From NCBI RefSeq assembly GCF_004005995.1, contig NZ_CP034767.1, forward strand, positions 372,001-436,000: 64,000 nt of DNA, read 5' to 3'. The translations under genes were made by a program, and so were the position numbers. How positions within the stretch are numbered: position 1 is the first letter of the stretch; each line of letters begins with the position of its first letter. The notes beneath the pieces are model-generated. The model was not told where the DNA came from. It made no database searches and saw nothing but the letters and a program-made list of their open reading frames with translations. Shown in pieces: positions 54,388 through 62,432 of the stretch. This stretch comes from Devosia sp. 1566 (GTDB lineage Bacteria; Pseudomonadota; Alphaproteobacteria; Rhizobiales; Devosiaceae).

Positions 54388-54681
54388 ATGGCCAATCCTT
54401 CCAGCAATACCGGCAATCGCAGCGGCGGCCAGCAGGGCGCCAAAACTGCCGGCCAGGGCGAGCCCGGCGCCACCCTCGACGAGTTCGACCTTGCCGCCGA
54501 TATCCAGGGCAAGAACAGCCTGCAAGGCGACAACCAGACCAATGTGGTCAACCAGCGCCAGGCGCAAGCCGGCGCCAAGGGCGAAACCGATGGTTTGATC
54601 GAAAGCTTTGAAAAGCTCGACAAGGATGTCCGGGCCGAACGCGACCTGGGCAAGGGCAATCGCAGCGGCGGTAAGCACTAA
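54388..54681 (+). CDS. Small hydrophilic hypothetical protein
   Basis: Ninety-seven residues, rich in Gly, Asn, Gln and charged residues with no hydrophobic segment (MANPSSNTGNRSGGQQG, DEFDLAADIQGKNSLQGDNQ). AAAGGAGAA lies seven bases before the ATG, which supports translation. It lies inside the leader-side extension of the opposite-strand macroglobulin frame; the strong ribosome site and the lack of homology of that extension argue that this strand is the coding one. Disorder-rich composition resembles small stress-related proteins; function unknown. Confidence 0.7.
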   Translation: MANPSSNTGNRSGGQQGAKTAGQGEPGATLDEFDLAADIQGKNSLQGDNQTNVVNQRQAQAGAKGETDGLIESFEKLDKDVRAERDLGKGNRSGGKH

Positions 54682-54727
54682 CTTCGATCAGTGGCCAACA
54701 GGCCGATCATTCATCCCAGATGTGGGT

Positions 54728-54820
54728 GATTTGCCCTCCCTCCTCCTTGGGGAGGGGGTGGGTTTGGTGACCCGCCGATGGACCTCCACCCTAGCCCTCC
54801 CCTCAAGGGGGAGGGGACTG
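54728..54820. repeat. Intergenic palindromic repeat
   Basis: TTTGCCCTCCCTCCTCCTTG and GGGGAGGGGGTGGGTTT are mirrored on the right by GACCTCCACCCTAGCCCTCC and CCTCAAGGGGGAGGGG, giving a ~90-bp imperfect nested palindrome. Such CCCTCCCC-rich elements are dispersed in many Hyphomicrobiales genomes. It lies between the small hydrophilic gene and ridA. Confidence 0.65.
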
Positions 54821-54962
54821 ATCGAGTTGGCGGCGGCGCTCGGGTTCTGCGCGGGCGGTCCGCAAAGATTTTGCACAGGCTTTTGGAGGTCGCGGGGCGC
54901 AAGGGGGCGCGAAAGCGGCTAGGTTTTGGCCAGAAGGACAAAATCGAAAAGGAGCCGGATAC

Positions 54963-55346
54963 ATGCCGATCAAGCGCTATGGGGCGGAGAAAAGCGGTGC
55001 GGGCGGGCAGAACCTGCCATTTGCGCGGGCGGTGGAAGCCGGCGGCTTCCTTTATGTCTCGGGCCAGGTCGCGATGAAGGACGGCGAGATCGTTGGCACC
55101 GGCATCGTCGAGCAAACCCATCTGACCATCAAGAACCTGATCGCGATCCTTGAGGAAGCCGGCTACGGGCTCGAACATGTGGTGCGCTGCGGCGTGTGGC
55201 TCGATGATCCCCGCGATTTCTGGAGCTTCAACGCCGTTTACAAGAGCTATTTCGGCGAACATCCGCCGGCACGCTCGGCCGTGCAGTCGCACATGATGGT
55301 GGATTGCAAGGTCGAGATCGACTGCGTCGCCTTCAAGGATCCCTGA
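54963..55346 (+). CDS. RidA-family protein (enamine/imine deaminase)
   Basis: A 127-residue trimeric Rid protein. LPFARAVEAGGFLYVSGQVAM is the family start. The Arg that anchors the substrate carboxylate and the flanking region are in HPPARSAVQSHMMVDCKVEIDCVAF near the C-terminus. It hydrolyses reactive enamine/imine intermediates of amino-acid metabolism; the exact substrate is not known. GGAG lies about nine bases before the ATG. It is followed without a gap by the glycosylase gene, so the two are an operon. Confidence 0.9.
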   Translation: MPIKRYGAEKSGAGGQNLPFARAVEAGGFLYVSGQVAMKDGEIVGTGIVEQTHLTIKNLIAILEEAGYGLEHVVRCGVWLDDPRDFWSFNAVYKSYFGEHPPARSAVQSHMMVDCKVEIDCVAFKDP

Positions 55347-55913
55347 GTGGCGCAAACGTTGCTGAGCGCAGCGTTTTTCAACCGTCCGGTGACGCAGGTC
55401 GCGGCCGAGCTGATCGGCGCGACCCTGCTCGTCGACGGGGTCGGCGGACGGCTGGTCGAGGTGGAAGCCTATGACGGGGCCGACCCGGCCTCGCATAGCT
55501 TTCGCGGCCCGACGCCGCGCAACGCCGCGATGTTCGGGCCGCCCGGCCAATCCTATGTTTACAAGATCTACGGCATCCATTGGTGCCTCAATTTCGTTTG
55601 CGAGCCCGGCAGCGCGGTGTTGATCCGCGCGCTCGAGCCCACCACCGGCATCGCGCAAATGCGCGAGCGGCGGGGCGGATTGCCCGATCGCCAGCTCTGT
55701 TCTGGGCCGGGCAAGCTGTGCCAGGCACTGGGGATTGATGGCAGGCACAATGGCCTGCCGCTCGACGAGCCGCCTTTTGCCGTGCTGGCGGCAACTGGTG
55801 AGGCGCGCGTCGGCACTGGGCCGCGCATCGGCATCACCAAGGGCGCCGATACGCCCTGGCGCTTTGCCGAACCGGGCTCGCCCTTTTTGAGCCGGCCGCT
55901 GCCCTTGGGCTAA
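55347..55913 (+). CDS. DNA-3-methyladenine glycosylase (AAG/MPG family)
   Basis: Base-excision repair enzyme of 188 residues that removes alkylated purines. Landmarks are [34 protein letters not shown] (with the catalytic Glu in VEVEAY), [32 protein letters not shown] (intercalating Tyr-containing hairpin), VLIRALEP, and [12 protein letters not shown]. It starts with GTG directly after the ridA stop. Confidence 0.94.
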   Translation: MAQTLLSAAFFNRPVTQVAAELIGATLLVDGVGGRLVEVEAYDGADPASHSFRGPTPRNAAMFGPPGQSYVYKIYGIHWCLNFVCEPGSAVLIRALEPTTGIAQMRERRGGLPDRQLCSGPGKLCQALGIDGRHNGLPLDEPPFAVLAATGEARVGTGPRIGITKGADTPWRFAEPGSPFLSRPLPLG

Positions 55914-56049
55914 TCTTGGTGCGCTCGGCGGAACAATCCGGGCGCCCGATCTTTTTCCCTTTATCGACGGCTTGGCAGTGACGGCAGCGCGCGGGTCCTT
56001 CCCGTCAGCGCTGGTCCACCTTTGCCGCTCCGCAAGAGGGAGATCCACC

Positions 56050-56226
56050 ATGCCTCAAAGCGACAAATCCGCTTACACCGACAAGCAAAAGCGCAAGGCC
56101 GAGCATATCGAGGAAGGCTACGAAAAGCGTGGCCTGCCTGAAGAGGAGGCCGAGCGCCGGGCCTGGGCCACCGTCAACAAGCAGGATGGCGGGGGCAAGC
56201 AATCCGGCTCCGGCCGCAAGCACTAG
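56050..56226 (+). CDS. Small charged protein (plasmid-stabilization-like annotation)
   Basis: Fifty-eight residues, strongly charged: DKSAYTDKQKRKAEHIEEGY, then EKRGLPEEEAERRAWATVNK and QDGGGKQSGSGRKH. This short family is common in Proteobacteria and is often labelled plasmid stabilization protein in databases without functional proof. AGAGGGAG lies ten bases before the ATG. Precedes the SDR gene by 27 bases and may be co-transcribed with it; both fit a general stress theme. Confidence 0.8.
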   Translation: MPQSDKSAYTDKQKRKAEHIEEGYEKRGLPEEEAERRAWATVNKQDGGGKQSGSGRKH

Positions 56227-56253
56227 TTCCCCACCAACCCAGAAGGTTCCCCC

Positions 56254-57108
56254 ATGTCCGACGATCAGATCAATCCGCCCCAGCACCAGGACCATCAGCC
56301 CGGCCGGGAAACCGAAATGACCCCGGCACCCGATTTTGCCCCCAAATTCCCCGGCAACGGGCGGCTTGCCGGCAAGGTCGCGATCATCACCGGCGGCGAT
56401 AGCGGCATTGGCCGGGCCTGCGCGGTGCTGTTTGCCCGCGAAGGGGCCGAGGTCGCGATCGTTTATCTCGAGGAAACCGAGGACGCCAAGATCACCGCCG
56501 ACGCGATCAAGGCGGAGGGCAAGAATGTCCTGCTGCTGCGCGGCGATGTGGGCGAAAAGGCCTTTTGCGACAATGTCGTGGGCAAGGTGATCGAGGAATT
56601 TGGCAAGATCGACGTCCTCGTCAACAATGCCGCCGAACAACACCCGCAGGAAGAAATCACCGACATTTCCGAAGAACAGCTGGAAAAGACCTTCCGCACA
56701 AATATCTTTGGCTACTTCTTCATGACCCAGGCGGCAATGCCGCATCTGCAGTCGGGCGCATCCATCGTCAACACCACCTCGGTCACCGCCTATCGCGGCT
56801 CGCCCGAACTGCTCGATTATGCCTCGACCAAGGGCGCGATCCTGGCCTTTACCCGCTCGCTTTCGGGCAGCCTTGCCGAAAAGGGCATTCGCGTAAATGC
56901 CGTGGCGCCCGGCCCGATCTGGACGCCACTGATCCCCGCCACCTTCCCCGAGGACAAGGTGGCCGAATTCGGCGCCTCCCAGCCGATGAAGCGCCCCGGC
57001 CAGCCCAATGAAGTGGCGACCTGCCACCTGTTCCTGGCTTGCGACGAGAGCTCCTACATCTCGGGTCAGGTGCTGCATCCCAATGGTGGCGAGATCGTCG
57101 GGGGCTAA
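56254..57108 (+). CDS. SDR family oxidoreductase (YghA-like)
   Basis: NAD(P)-dependent short-chain dehydrogenase of 284 residues with the ~40-residue N-terminal extension seen in the YghA/general-stress group (PGRETEMTPAPDFAPKFPGNGRLAGK). Rossmann motif TGGDSGIGRA, NNAAEQ, catalytic Ser in NTTSVTAYRGS, and YASTK with Tyr and Lys. The C-terminal SYISGQVLHPNGGEIVGG is typical. Substrate unknown. Confidence 0.93.
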   Translation: MSDDQINPPQHQDHQPGRETEMTPAPDFAPKFPGNGRLAGKVAIITGGDSGIGRACAVLFAREGAEVAIVYLEETEDAKITADAIKAEGKNVLLLRGDVGEKAFCDNVVGKVIEEFGKIDVLVNNAAEQHPQEEITDISEEQLEKTFRTNIFGYFFMTQAAMPHLQSGASIVNTTSVTAYRGSPELLDYASTKGAILAFTRSLSGSLAEKGIRVNAVAPGPIWTPLIPATFPEDKVAEFGASQPMKRPGQPNEVATCHLFLACDESSYISGQVLHPNGGEIVGG

Positions 57109-57177
57109 GCCGGCGGCAGATTGATCTCTTGAGGGCCCCATGCCACTCCTTGTTGCGCGATGCAGCGGGGGTGAGGC

Positions 57178-57507
57178 ATGGGGCGCAGTGTTTTGGTGCG
57201 GCTGGGCGGATTGGCGGCGATCGCCATTGGCGTCGCTGTTTTGTATTTCTTTTTACTGGTGCCGCTCGGGCAGGCGCAAAGCGGCGCGCCCGAGGTGCAC
57301 TATCAGCTGCGCGCCTTTGCGCTGGTGCCGCTATGCCTCGTCTTCGGGCTGGTGTTTCTGCTCGGGGGCGAGCGCTTCCAATATCGCACGGCCGACCACA
57401 AGAACCTGACCGCGGCAGGCTGGATCGCCTTTGCCGTCGTGGTGGCGCTCACCGCAATGGGCTGGTGGTGGTTCGACAGCCAGTTCACCGCGCTGGGCTA
57501 TGTCTAG
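57178..57507 (+). CDS. Small membrane protein of unknown function
   Basis: A 109-residue protein with three transmembrane segments (about 10-29, 47-63 and 82-98) and a short loop GGERFQYRTADHKNLTAAG between the second and third. No family recognised. It lies between the SDR gene and recQ, same strand. Confidence 0.65.
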   Translation: MGRSVLVRLGGLAAIAIGVAVLYFFLLVPLGQAQSGAPEVHYQLRAFALVPLCLVFGLVFLLGGERFQYRTADHKNLTAAGWIAFAVVVALTAMGWWWFDSQFTALGYV

Positions 57508-57597
57508 CTGTTGAATCAGCTGTGAGTTGCCCGTCACGCTCAGCTATGCTCGAAGCACGGTGCGGCGGGATTCGCCGCTTCGGAGCCCCTCCCTCGC

Positions 57598-59430
57598 ATG
57601 GCAGCCTTGAGCCAAACCACCTCGCTTGATCTTCGCCCCGATCCCCTGGCGGTGCTGCGCGATGTGTTTGGCCACAAAAGCTTCCGCGGCCAGCAGGAAG
57701 AAGTGGTGCGCCATGTCGCCGATGGCGGCGATGCGGTGGTGCTGTTTCCGACGGGCGCGGGCAAATCGGCCTGCTACCAGATCCCGGCCCTCTGCCGGCA
57801 TGGCGTGGGCATTGTGGTTTCGCCGCTGATTGCGCTGATGCGCGACCAGGTCGAGGCGCTGCGCCAGGCCGGGGTCGCGGCGGCGGCGCTCAATTCCTCG
57901 CTGTCGCCCGAAGAGTCTGCCCAGGTGCGCGGGCAGCTGCGCCGCGGCGAGCTGGACTTGCTTTATGTGGCGCCCGAGCGGGTGGCGACGCCCGGCTTCC
58001 GCAACATGGTGGATGGGCTCGATATCGCGCTCTTTGCCATCGATGAAGCCCATTGCGTCAGCCAATGGGGCCATGATTTCCGGCCCGAATATCGCGAACT
58101 CGCCCAGCTGACCGAACTCTTTCCCGGCGTGCCGCGCATTGCCCTGACGGCGACGGCCGACCCCACCACCCGCGCCGATATCATCGAGCGGTTGGGCCTG
58201 GGTGGGGCGCGCGTATTTGAGACCAGTTTCGATCGCCCCAATATCTCCTATTCCATCATCGAGCGCGACAATGCCCGCGCTCAGCTCTTGCGCTTCCTTG
58301 AGGGGCACAAGGGCGAAAGCGGCATTGTGTATTGCCTGTCGCGGGCCAAGGTGGAGGACACCGCGCAATGGCTGGAGGGTAAGGGCGTTCGCGCGCTGCC
58401 CTATCATGCCGGCATGGATGCCAGCATCCGCTCGGCTCACCAGGACATCTTCCTGCGCGAGGAGGATGTGTGCCTCGTGGCGACCGTGGCTTTTGGCATG
58501 GGCATCGACAAGCCCGATGTGCGCTATGTCGCCCATCTCGATCTCCCCGCCTCCATCGAAGCTTATTACCAAGAAACCGGCCGCGCCGGGCGCGACGGCC
58601 AGCCCGCCGACGCCTGGATGAGCTATGGCATGGCCGATGCGGTGCAGCGCCGGCGCATGATCGACGAGGGCGGGGCGCCCGACGAGATCAAGCGGGTCGA
58701 GCACGCCAAGCTCAACGCGCTCCTGGGCGTCTGCGAAACTGCCGAATGCCGGCGCCAGGCGATCCTCGCCCATTTCGGCGAAGTCTATGAGGGCCCTTGC
58801 GGCAATTGCGATACCTGCCGCTCGCCCGTCGCCAGCTGGGACGGCACCGAGGCAGCGATCAAGGCCATGGCCGCGATCTATCGCACCGGGCAGCGCTTCG
58901 GTTCGGGGCACATCATCGATGTGCTGCTGGGCAAGCGGACCGAAAAGGTCGAGCGCTTTGGCCACGACAAGCAGGCCGTGTTCGGCCAGGGCCAGGAATA
59001 TGACAGCCGCACCTGGCAATCGGTGCTGCGCCAGCTGACCGCGTCCGGCCTCGTGCGGGTCGACCATGCCGCCCATGGCGCCTTGACGCTGGGGGAGGGC
59101 GCGCGCGCCGTGTTCCGCAAGGAGCGCACCGTCACCCTGCGCAAGGACCGGCCGAAAAAAGCGGCCGAAGTGCGCCGCCAACTGGCGGGCGCGGTGGAAC
59201 TCGACGAAGCCGATATGGGCGTGTTCAATGCCCTGCGCGCCGAACGGCTGCGGATCGCCAAGGCGCAGGGCGTGCCCCCTTATGTGGTCTTTGGCGACGC
59301 GACCCTGCGCGCCATGGCGCAAACCCGGCCGGCCAAGTTGCACGATCTGCTCAATATCCCCGGCGTGGGGCAGGCCAAGCTCGAGCGCTATGGCGCGGCG
59401 TTCCTGGCCATACTGGATAGGGCGCGGTGA
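57598..59430 (+). CDS. recQ: ATP-dependent DNA helicase RecQ
   Basis: 3'-5' superfamily 2 helicase of 610 residues. Motif 0/I FRGQQEEVV and FPTGAGKSACYQIP, motif II DEAHCVSQWGHDFRPEY, then TATADPTTRADI, and motifs V and VI ATVAFGMGIDKPDVRYV and YYQETGRAGRDG. The zinc site is CETAECRRQAIL with CGNCDTC. RQC winged helix follows, then a C-terminal HRDC domain (ELDEADMGVFNALRAERLRIAK, PAKLHDLLNIPGVGQAKLERYG). The stop overlaps the start of the next gene. Confidence 0.96.
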   Translation: MAALSQTTSLDLRPDPLAVLRDVFGHKSFRGQQEEVVRHVADGGDAVVLFPTGAGKSACYQIPALCRHGVGIVVSPLIALMRDQVEALRQAGVAAAALNSSLSPEESAQVRGQLRRGELDLLYVAPERVATPGFRNMVDGLDIALFAIDEAHCVSQWGHDFRPEYRELAQLTELFPGVPRIALTATADPTTRADIIERLGLGGARVFETSFDRPNISYSIIERDNARAQLLRFLEGHKGESGIVYCLSRAKVEDTAQWLEGKGVRALPYHAGMDASIRSAHQDIFLREEDVCLVATVAFGMGIDKPDVRYVAHLDLPASIEAYYQETGRAGRDGQPADAWMSYGMADAVQRRRMIDEGGAPDEIKRVEHAKLNALLGVCETAECRRQAILAHFGEVYEGPCGNCDTCRSPVASWDGTEAAIKAMAAIYRTGQRFGSGHIIDVLLGKRTEKVERFGHDKQAVFGQGQEYDSRTWQSVLRQLTASGLVRVDHAAHGALTLGEGARAVFRKERTVTLRKDRPKKAAEVRRQLAGAVELDEADMGVFNALRAERLRIAKAQGVPPYVVFGDATLRAMAQTRPAKLHDLLNIPGVGQAKLERYGAAFLAILDRAR

Positions 59431-60413
59431 GCGAGCTCACCGCCCCACCGGTGCGCGCCCGCTTCCCGGTGATCGACATCGCCCGTGGCGTCGCCATCAT
59501 TGCGATGATCATCTATCACCTGTGCTGGGATCTCGCCTATTTCCGCTTCATCCCCGCCGATGTCGGGTATGACCCGGGCTGGGTGCTGTTTGCCCGCAGC
59601 ATTTTGTACAGCTTCCTGTTCCTTGTCGGCGTCGGCATGGCGCTGGGCAGCCGCGTGCCGACCGATTGGCCCCGGTTCTGGCGTCGCTGGGGGCTGCTGG
59701 TGCTGGGAGCGCTGGCGATTACCGTCGCGACCCTCTTCGCCTTCCCCGACACCTTCGTTTACTTCGGCGTGCTGCACGCCATAGCCCTTTTTACCCTCCT
59801 GGCGCTGCCGCTGCGCCGGGCGCCCTCCTGGCTGATCGGGCTAATCGCTGTGGTGGTGCTGGTGCTGCCCGCGGTCTTCTCCAACGAGTTCTTCAACGCC
59901 AAGGCCTGGTCCTGGCTGGGGTTCTGGACGGTGGCGCCGCCCACCAATGATCTCGTGCCGGTTTTTCCCTCCTTTGGCGTGGTGCTGCTGGGGCTGCTGG
60001 CCGGGCGCTGGTTGATCGGGTCGCGCTGGAGCACGCGCCTCGCCGCCATTGCCCCCGCCAATCGGCTGGCGCGGGTACTGCAAACCATGGGGCGCTGGAG
60101 CCTCCTGATCTATCTCGTGCATCAGCCGCTGCTGCTCGCCGTGCTGTTTCCGCTGGCCGGCTGGCTGCAGCCCCAGATCGCCATGCGGCAAACCGACTTC
60201 CTCAATGCCTGCCAACGCACCTGCGTCGAGGGCGGCACGACGCCGGGCCTTTGCACCACCTATTGCCAGTGCGGGCTCGAGACCGTGGAAGCCAATGATC
60301 TGTGGGATCCGGTGTTTTCCGGCACCATATCGGCCGAGCAGCAAGCCCTGCTCGATGCCGGCAACCGGCGCTGCTCGGCCGTAATCTATCCCGAGCTCAA
60401 TGAACCTAAGTGA
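59427..60413 (+). CDS. DUF1624 membrane protein (heparan-alpha-glucosaminide acetyltransferase-like)
   Basis: A 328-residue integral membrane protein with about seven helices. The N-terminal VIDIARGVAIIAMIIYHLCWDLAYF (conserved Arg, His and Asp) matches DUF1624. The C-terminal ~75 residues lie outside the membrane and hold a cysteine cluster (NACQRTCVEGG, LCTTYCQCG, RRCSAV), probably periplasmic disulphides, an addition I do not see as usual in the family. It starts at GTG overlapping the recQ stop. Transfer of an acyl group to an envelope sugar is the family guess. Confidence 0.87.
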   Translation: MSELTAPPVRARFPVIDIARGVAIIAMIIYHLCWDLAYFRFIPADVGYDPGWVLFARSILYSFLFLVGVGMALGSRVPTDWPRFWRRWGLLVLGALAITVATLFAFPDTFVYFGVLHAIALFTLLALPLRRAPSWLIGLIAVVVLVLPAVFSNEFFNAKAWSWLGFWTVAPPTNDLVPVFPSFGVVLLGLLAGRWLIGSRWSTRLAAIAPANRLARVLQTMGRWSLLIYLVHQPLLLAVLFPLAGWLQPQIAMRQTDFLNACQRTCVEGGTTPGLCTTYCQCGLETVEANDLWDPVFSGTISAEQQALLDAGNRRCSAVIYPELNEPK

Positions 60414-60425
60414 CAGTTCCGTCAC

Positions 60426-60450
60426 AAAGCGCCTAGCGTGGCGCTTTTTT
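60426..60450 (+). terminator. Rho-independent terminator after recQ-DUF1624
   Basis: AAAGCGCC and GGCGCTTT form an 8-bp stem around TAGCGT, followed by further T residues, 13 bp after the stop. Confidence 0.85.
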
Positions 60451-60509
60451 GCGCAAATTGCCTCTTGAATGGTACTGACGATGGGCGTTGAATAATTCCA
60501 CGAGATGAT

Positions 60510-62432
60510 TTGTCGCACCCGGTGGCTGCCCTGCGCCCCACCGGAGCACCCTTTTTGAAGTCTGGATCTGCTGTGACCACCCCCTCGGCTGGCCGCGTCC
60601 GTGGGCGCGCTGACCCCCGCGCTCACCTGGCCTCTGTCCATGCCGGTAAAGGCACCGGCGTCTTGTGGCGCATCACCAAGCTGACGCTGCGCCATCCCTG
60701 GCAGGTCACCATTGCCATCGGCTCGACGGTGATTGCGGCGGGACTCCAACTGACCATTCCCCGCCTGCTGGGCCGCGCGGTGGACGAGGCGCAGGGCATT
60801 CTGGTGGCGGGCGATGCCGGCGAGCGGGCGCTCTGGACCACGGCGCTGCTCCTGCTGGCCGTGTCGGTGGCGCGCGGGCTCTTCACCCTGGCGCAGAACT
60901 ATTTCAGTGAATCGGTGGGCCACACCATCGGCTACGAACTGCGCCTGGCCTTCTATGAAAAGGTGCAGCGCCTGAGCTTTTCTTTCCACGACCGCATCCA
61001 TACCGGCGATCTCATCACCATCGGTCTGCTCGACCTCGATGGCGTGCGCATGTTCTTTTCGACAGGGCTCGTGCGCATGGTGCTGCTGTCCGTGCTGATC
61101 GGGCTGGGCGCCTATCTGCTAATCTCGACCGATCCGCTGCTGGGCGTCTTGAGCCTGAGCTTTGTGCCCTTTGTCGCCTGGCGCTCCTCGGTCGCGCAAC
61201 TGACCCTGCGCAAGACCTGGCTGATGCTGCAGGACAAGCTGTCCGCCGTCACCCGCGTGATGGAAGAGAATCTGGGCGGCATTCGTGTCGTGCGCGCCTT
61301 TTCGGGCCAGAAGTTCGAACTCGCCAAGTTCGACCGCGCTTCGGCAGAAGCCCTGGAGCTCGCCTATACCCGCGTCGGCATTCGCGTGCGCAACACCAGC
61401 GCCATGACCTTCTCGTTCTTTGCCGCCATGGGGCTGGTGCTCTGGTTCGGGGGCAACAAGGTCATCGACGGCACCATGACCGTGGGCACCCTCGCTTCGT
61501 TTTTGACCTTCATGACCATTCTGCAGATGCCGGTGCGCCAGCTCGGCATGATGGTCAACAGCTTTGCCCGCGCCGCCACCTGTGGCGGACGCCTGTTCGA
61601 CTTCCTCGACCAGCCGCTCGAGATCGACGACAAACCCGCGGCCAAGCCGCTCAAGTTAGGCGAAGGCGTGCTGCGCTTTGAGGATGTGCACTTCACCTAT
61701 CCCGGCGCGCTGTATCCCACGCTTGACGGGGTGAGCTTTGAAGCCAAGCGCGGCCAGACCATCGGCATTGTCGGTGCCCCCGGCAGTGGCAAGTCGACCC
61801 TGGCCCATCTGATCTCGCGCTTTTACGAAGTGAGCGGCGGGGCGGTGACCATCGACGGGCAGAACGTCAACGACGTGACCCTCGCCTCGCTCCGGCGCGC
61901 CGTGGCCGTGGTGCAGCAGGACTCGTTCCTGTTCACCACCACGATCGAAAACAACATCGCCTATGGCGATCCCTGGGCCAAGGAGCGCTCCATTGCCGGG
62001 GCCGCCGAAAGCGCCCAGCTGCACAACTACATCATGGGCCTGCCGGCCCAATATGGCACCGTGGTGGGCGAACGGGGTGTCTCGCTTTCGGGTGGGCAGC
62101 GCCAGCGCCTGTCGATTGCCCGCAGCCTCGTGCTCAAGCCGGCGGTGATGGTGTTCGACGATTCCACCGCCGCCATCGATGCGGGCACCGAGCACCGCAT
62201 CCGCAGCGCCATCAAGCGCTATGCGCAGGATCGCGTCACCCTCATCATCTCCCACCGCCTGAGTTCGCTGATGCATGCCGACCAGATCCTGTTTCTTGAT
62301 GGCGGCAAGATCGTCGAGCGCGGCAGCCATGAGCAGTTGCTGGCCCAGAACGGTCGCTATCGCGCGCTCTACGACCTGCAGGTCAAGCCGGTCGACGCCG
62401 AGGACTTTGCCGTGGGGAGTGCGGCCCAATGA
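60510..62432 (+). CDS. ABC exporter subunit 1 (heterodimeric, degenerate ATP site)
   Basis: Half-transporter of about 640 residues with six transmembrane helices (about 50-350) followed by an ATPase domain. Walker A GAPGSGKST (about 422), signature LSGGQRQR (about 526) and H-loop ISHRLSS are canonical. Walker B reads VMVFDDSTAAID, so Asp stands where the catalytic Glu should be. The next gene has the opposite damage, a changed signature, which is the pattern of heterodimeric exporters such as TM287/288 and BmrCD. The start is uncertain: TTG 60510 has no ribosome site and GTG 60573 is another option. Its stop overlaps the partner's ATG. Substrate unknown, lipid or drug likely. Confidence 0.88.
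   Translation: MSHPVAALRPTGAPFLKSGSAVTTPSAGRVRGRADPRAHLASVHAGKGTGVLWRITKLTLRHPWQVTIAIGSTVIAAGLQLTIPRLLGRAVDEAQGILVAGDAGERALWTTALLLLAVSVARGLFTLAQNYFSESVGHTIGYELRLAFYEKVQRLSFSFHDRIHTGDLITIGLLDLDGVRMFFSTGLVRMVLLSVLIGLGAYLLISTDPLLGVLSLSFVPFVAWRSSVAQLTLRKTWLMLQDKLSAVTRVMEENLGGIRVVRAFSGQKFELAKFDRASAEALELAYTRVGIRVRNTSAMTFSFFAAMGLVLWFGGNKVIDGTMTVGTLASFLTFMTILQMPVRQLGMMVNSFARAATCGGRLFDFLDQPLEIDDKPAAKPLKLGEGVLRFEDVHFTYPGALYPTLDGVSFEAKRGQTIGIVGAPGSGKSTLAHLISRFYEVSGGAVTIDGQNVNDVTLASLRRAVAVVQQDSFLFTTTIENNIAYGDPWAKERSIAGAAESAQLHNYIMGLPAQYGTVVGERGVSLSGGQRQRLSIARSLVLKPAVMVFDDSTAAIDAGTEHRIRSAIKRYAQDRVTLIISHRLSSLMHADQILFLDGGKIVERGSHEQLLAQNGRYRALYDLQVKPVDAEDFAVGSAAQ

Noticed and set aside
50713..54681. 1322-codon open frame on the plus strand opposite the alpha-2-macroglobulin gene
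   Set aside because: It is a shadow of high-GC codon use; it is Gly/Arg/His-rich with no family motif. Only its last 97 codons, with their own ribosome site, are kept as a gene.
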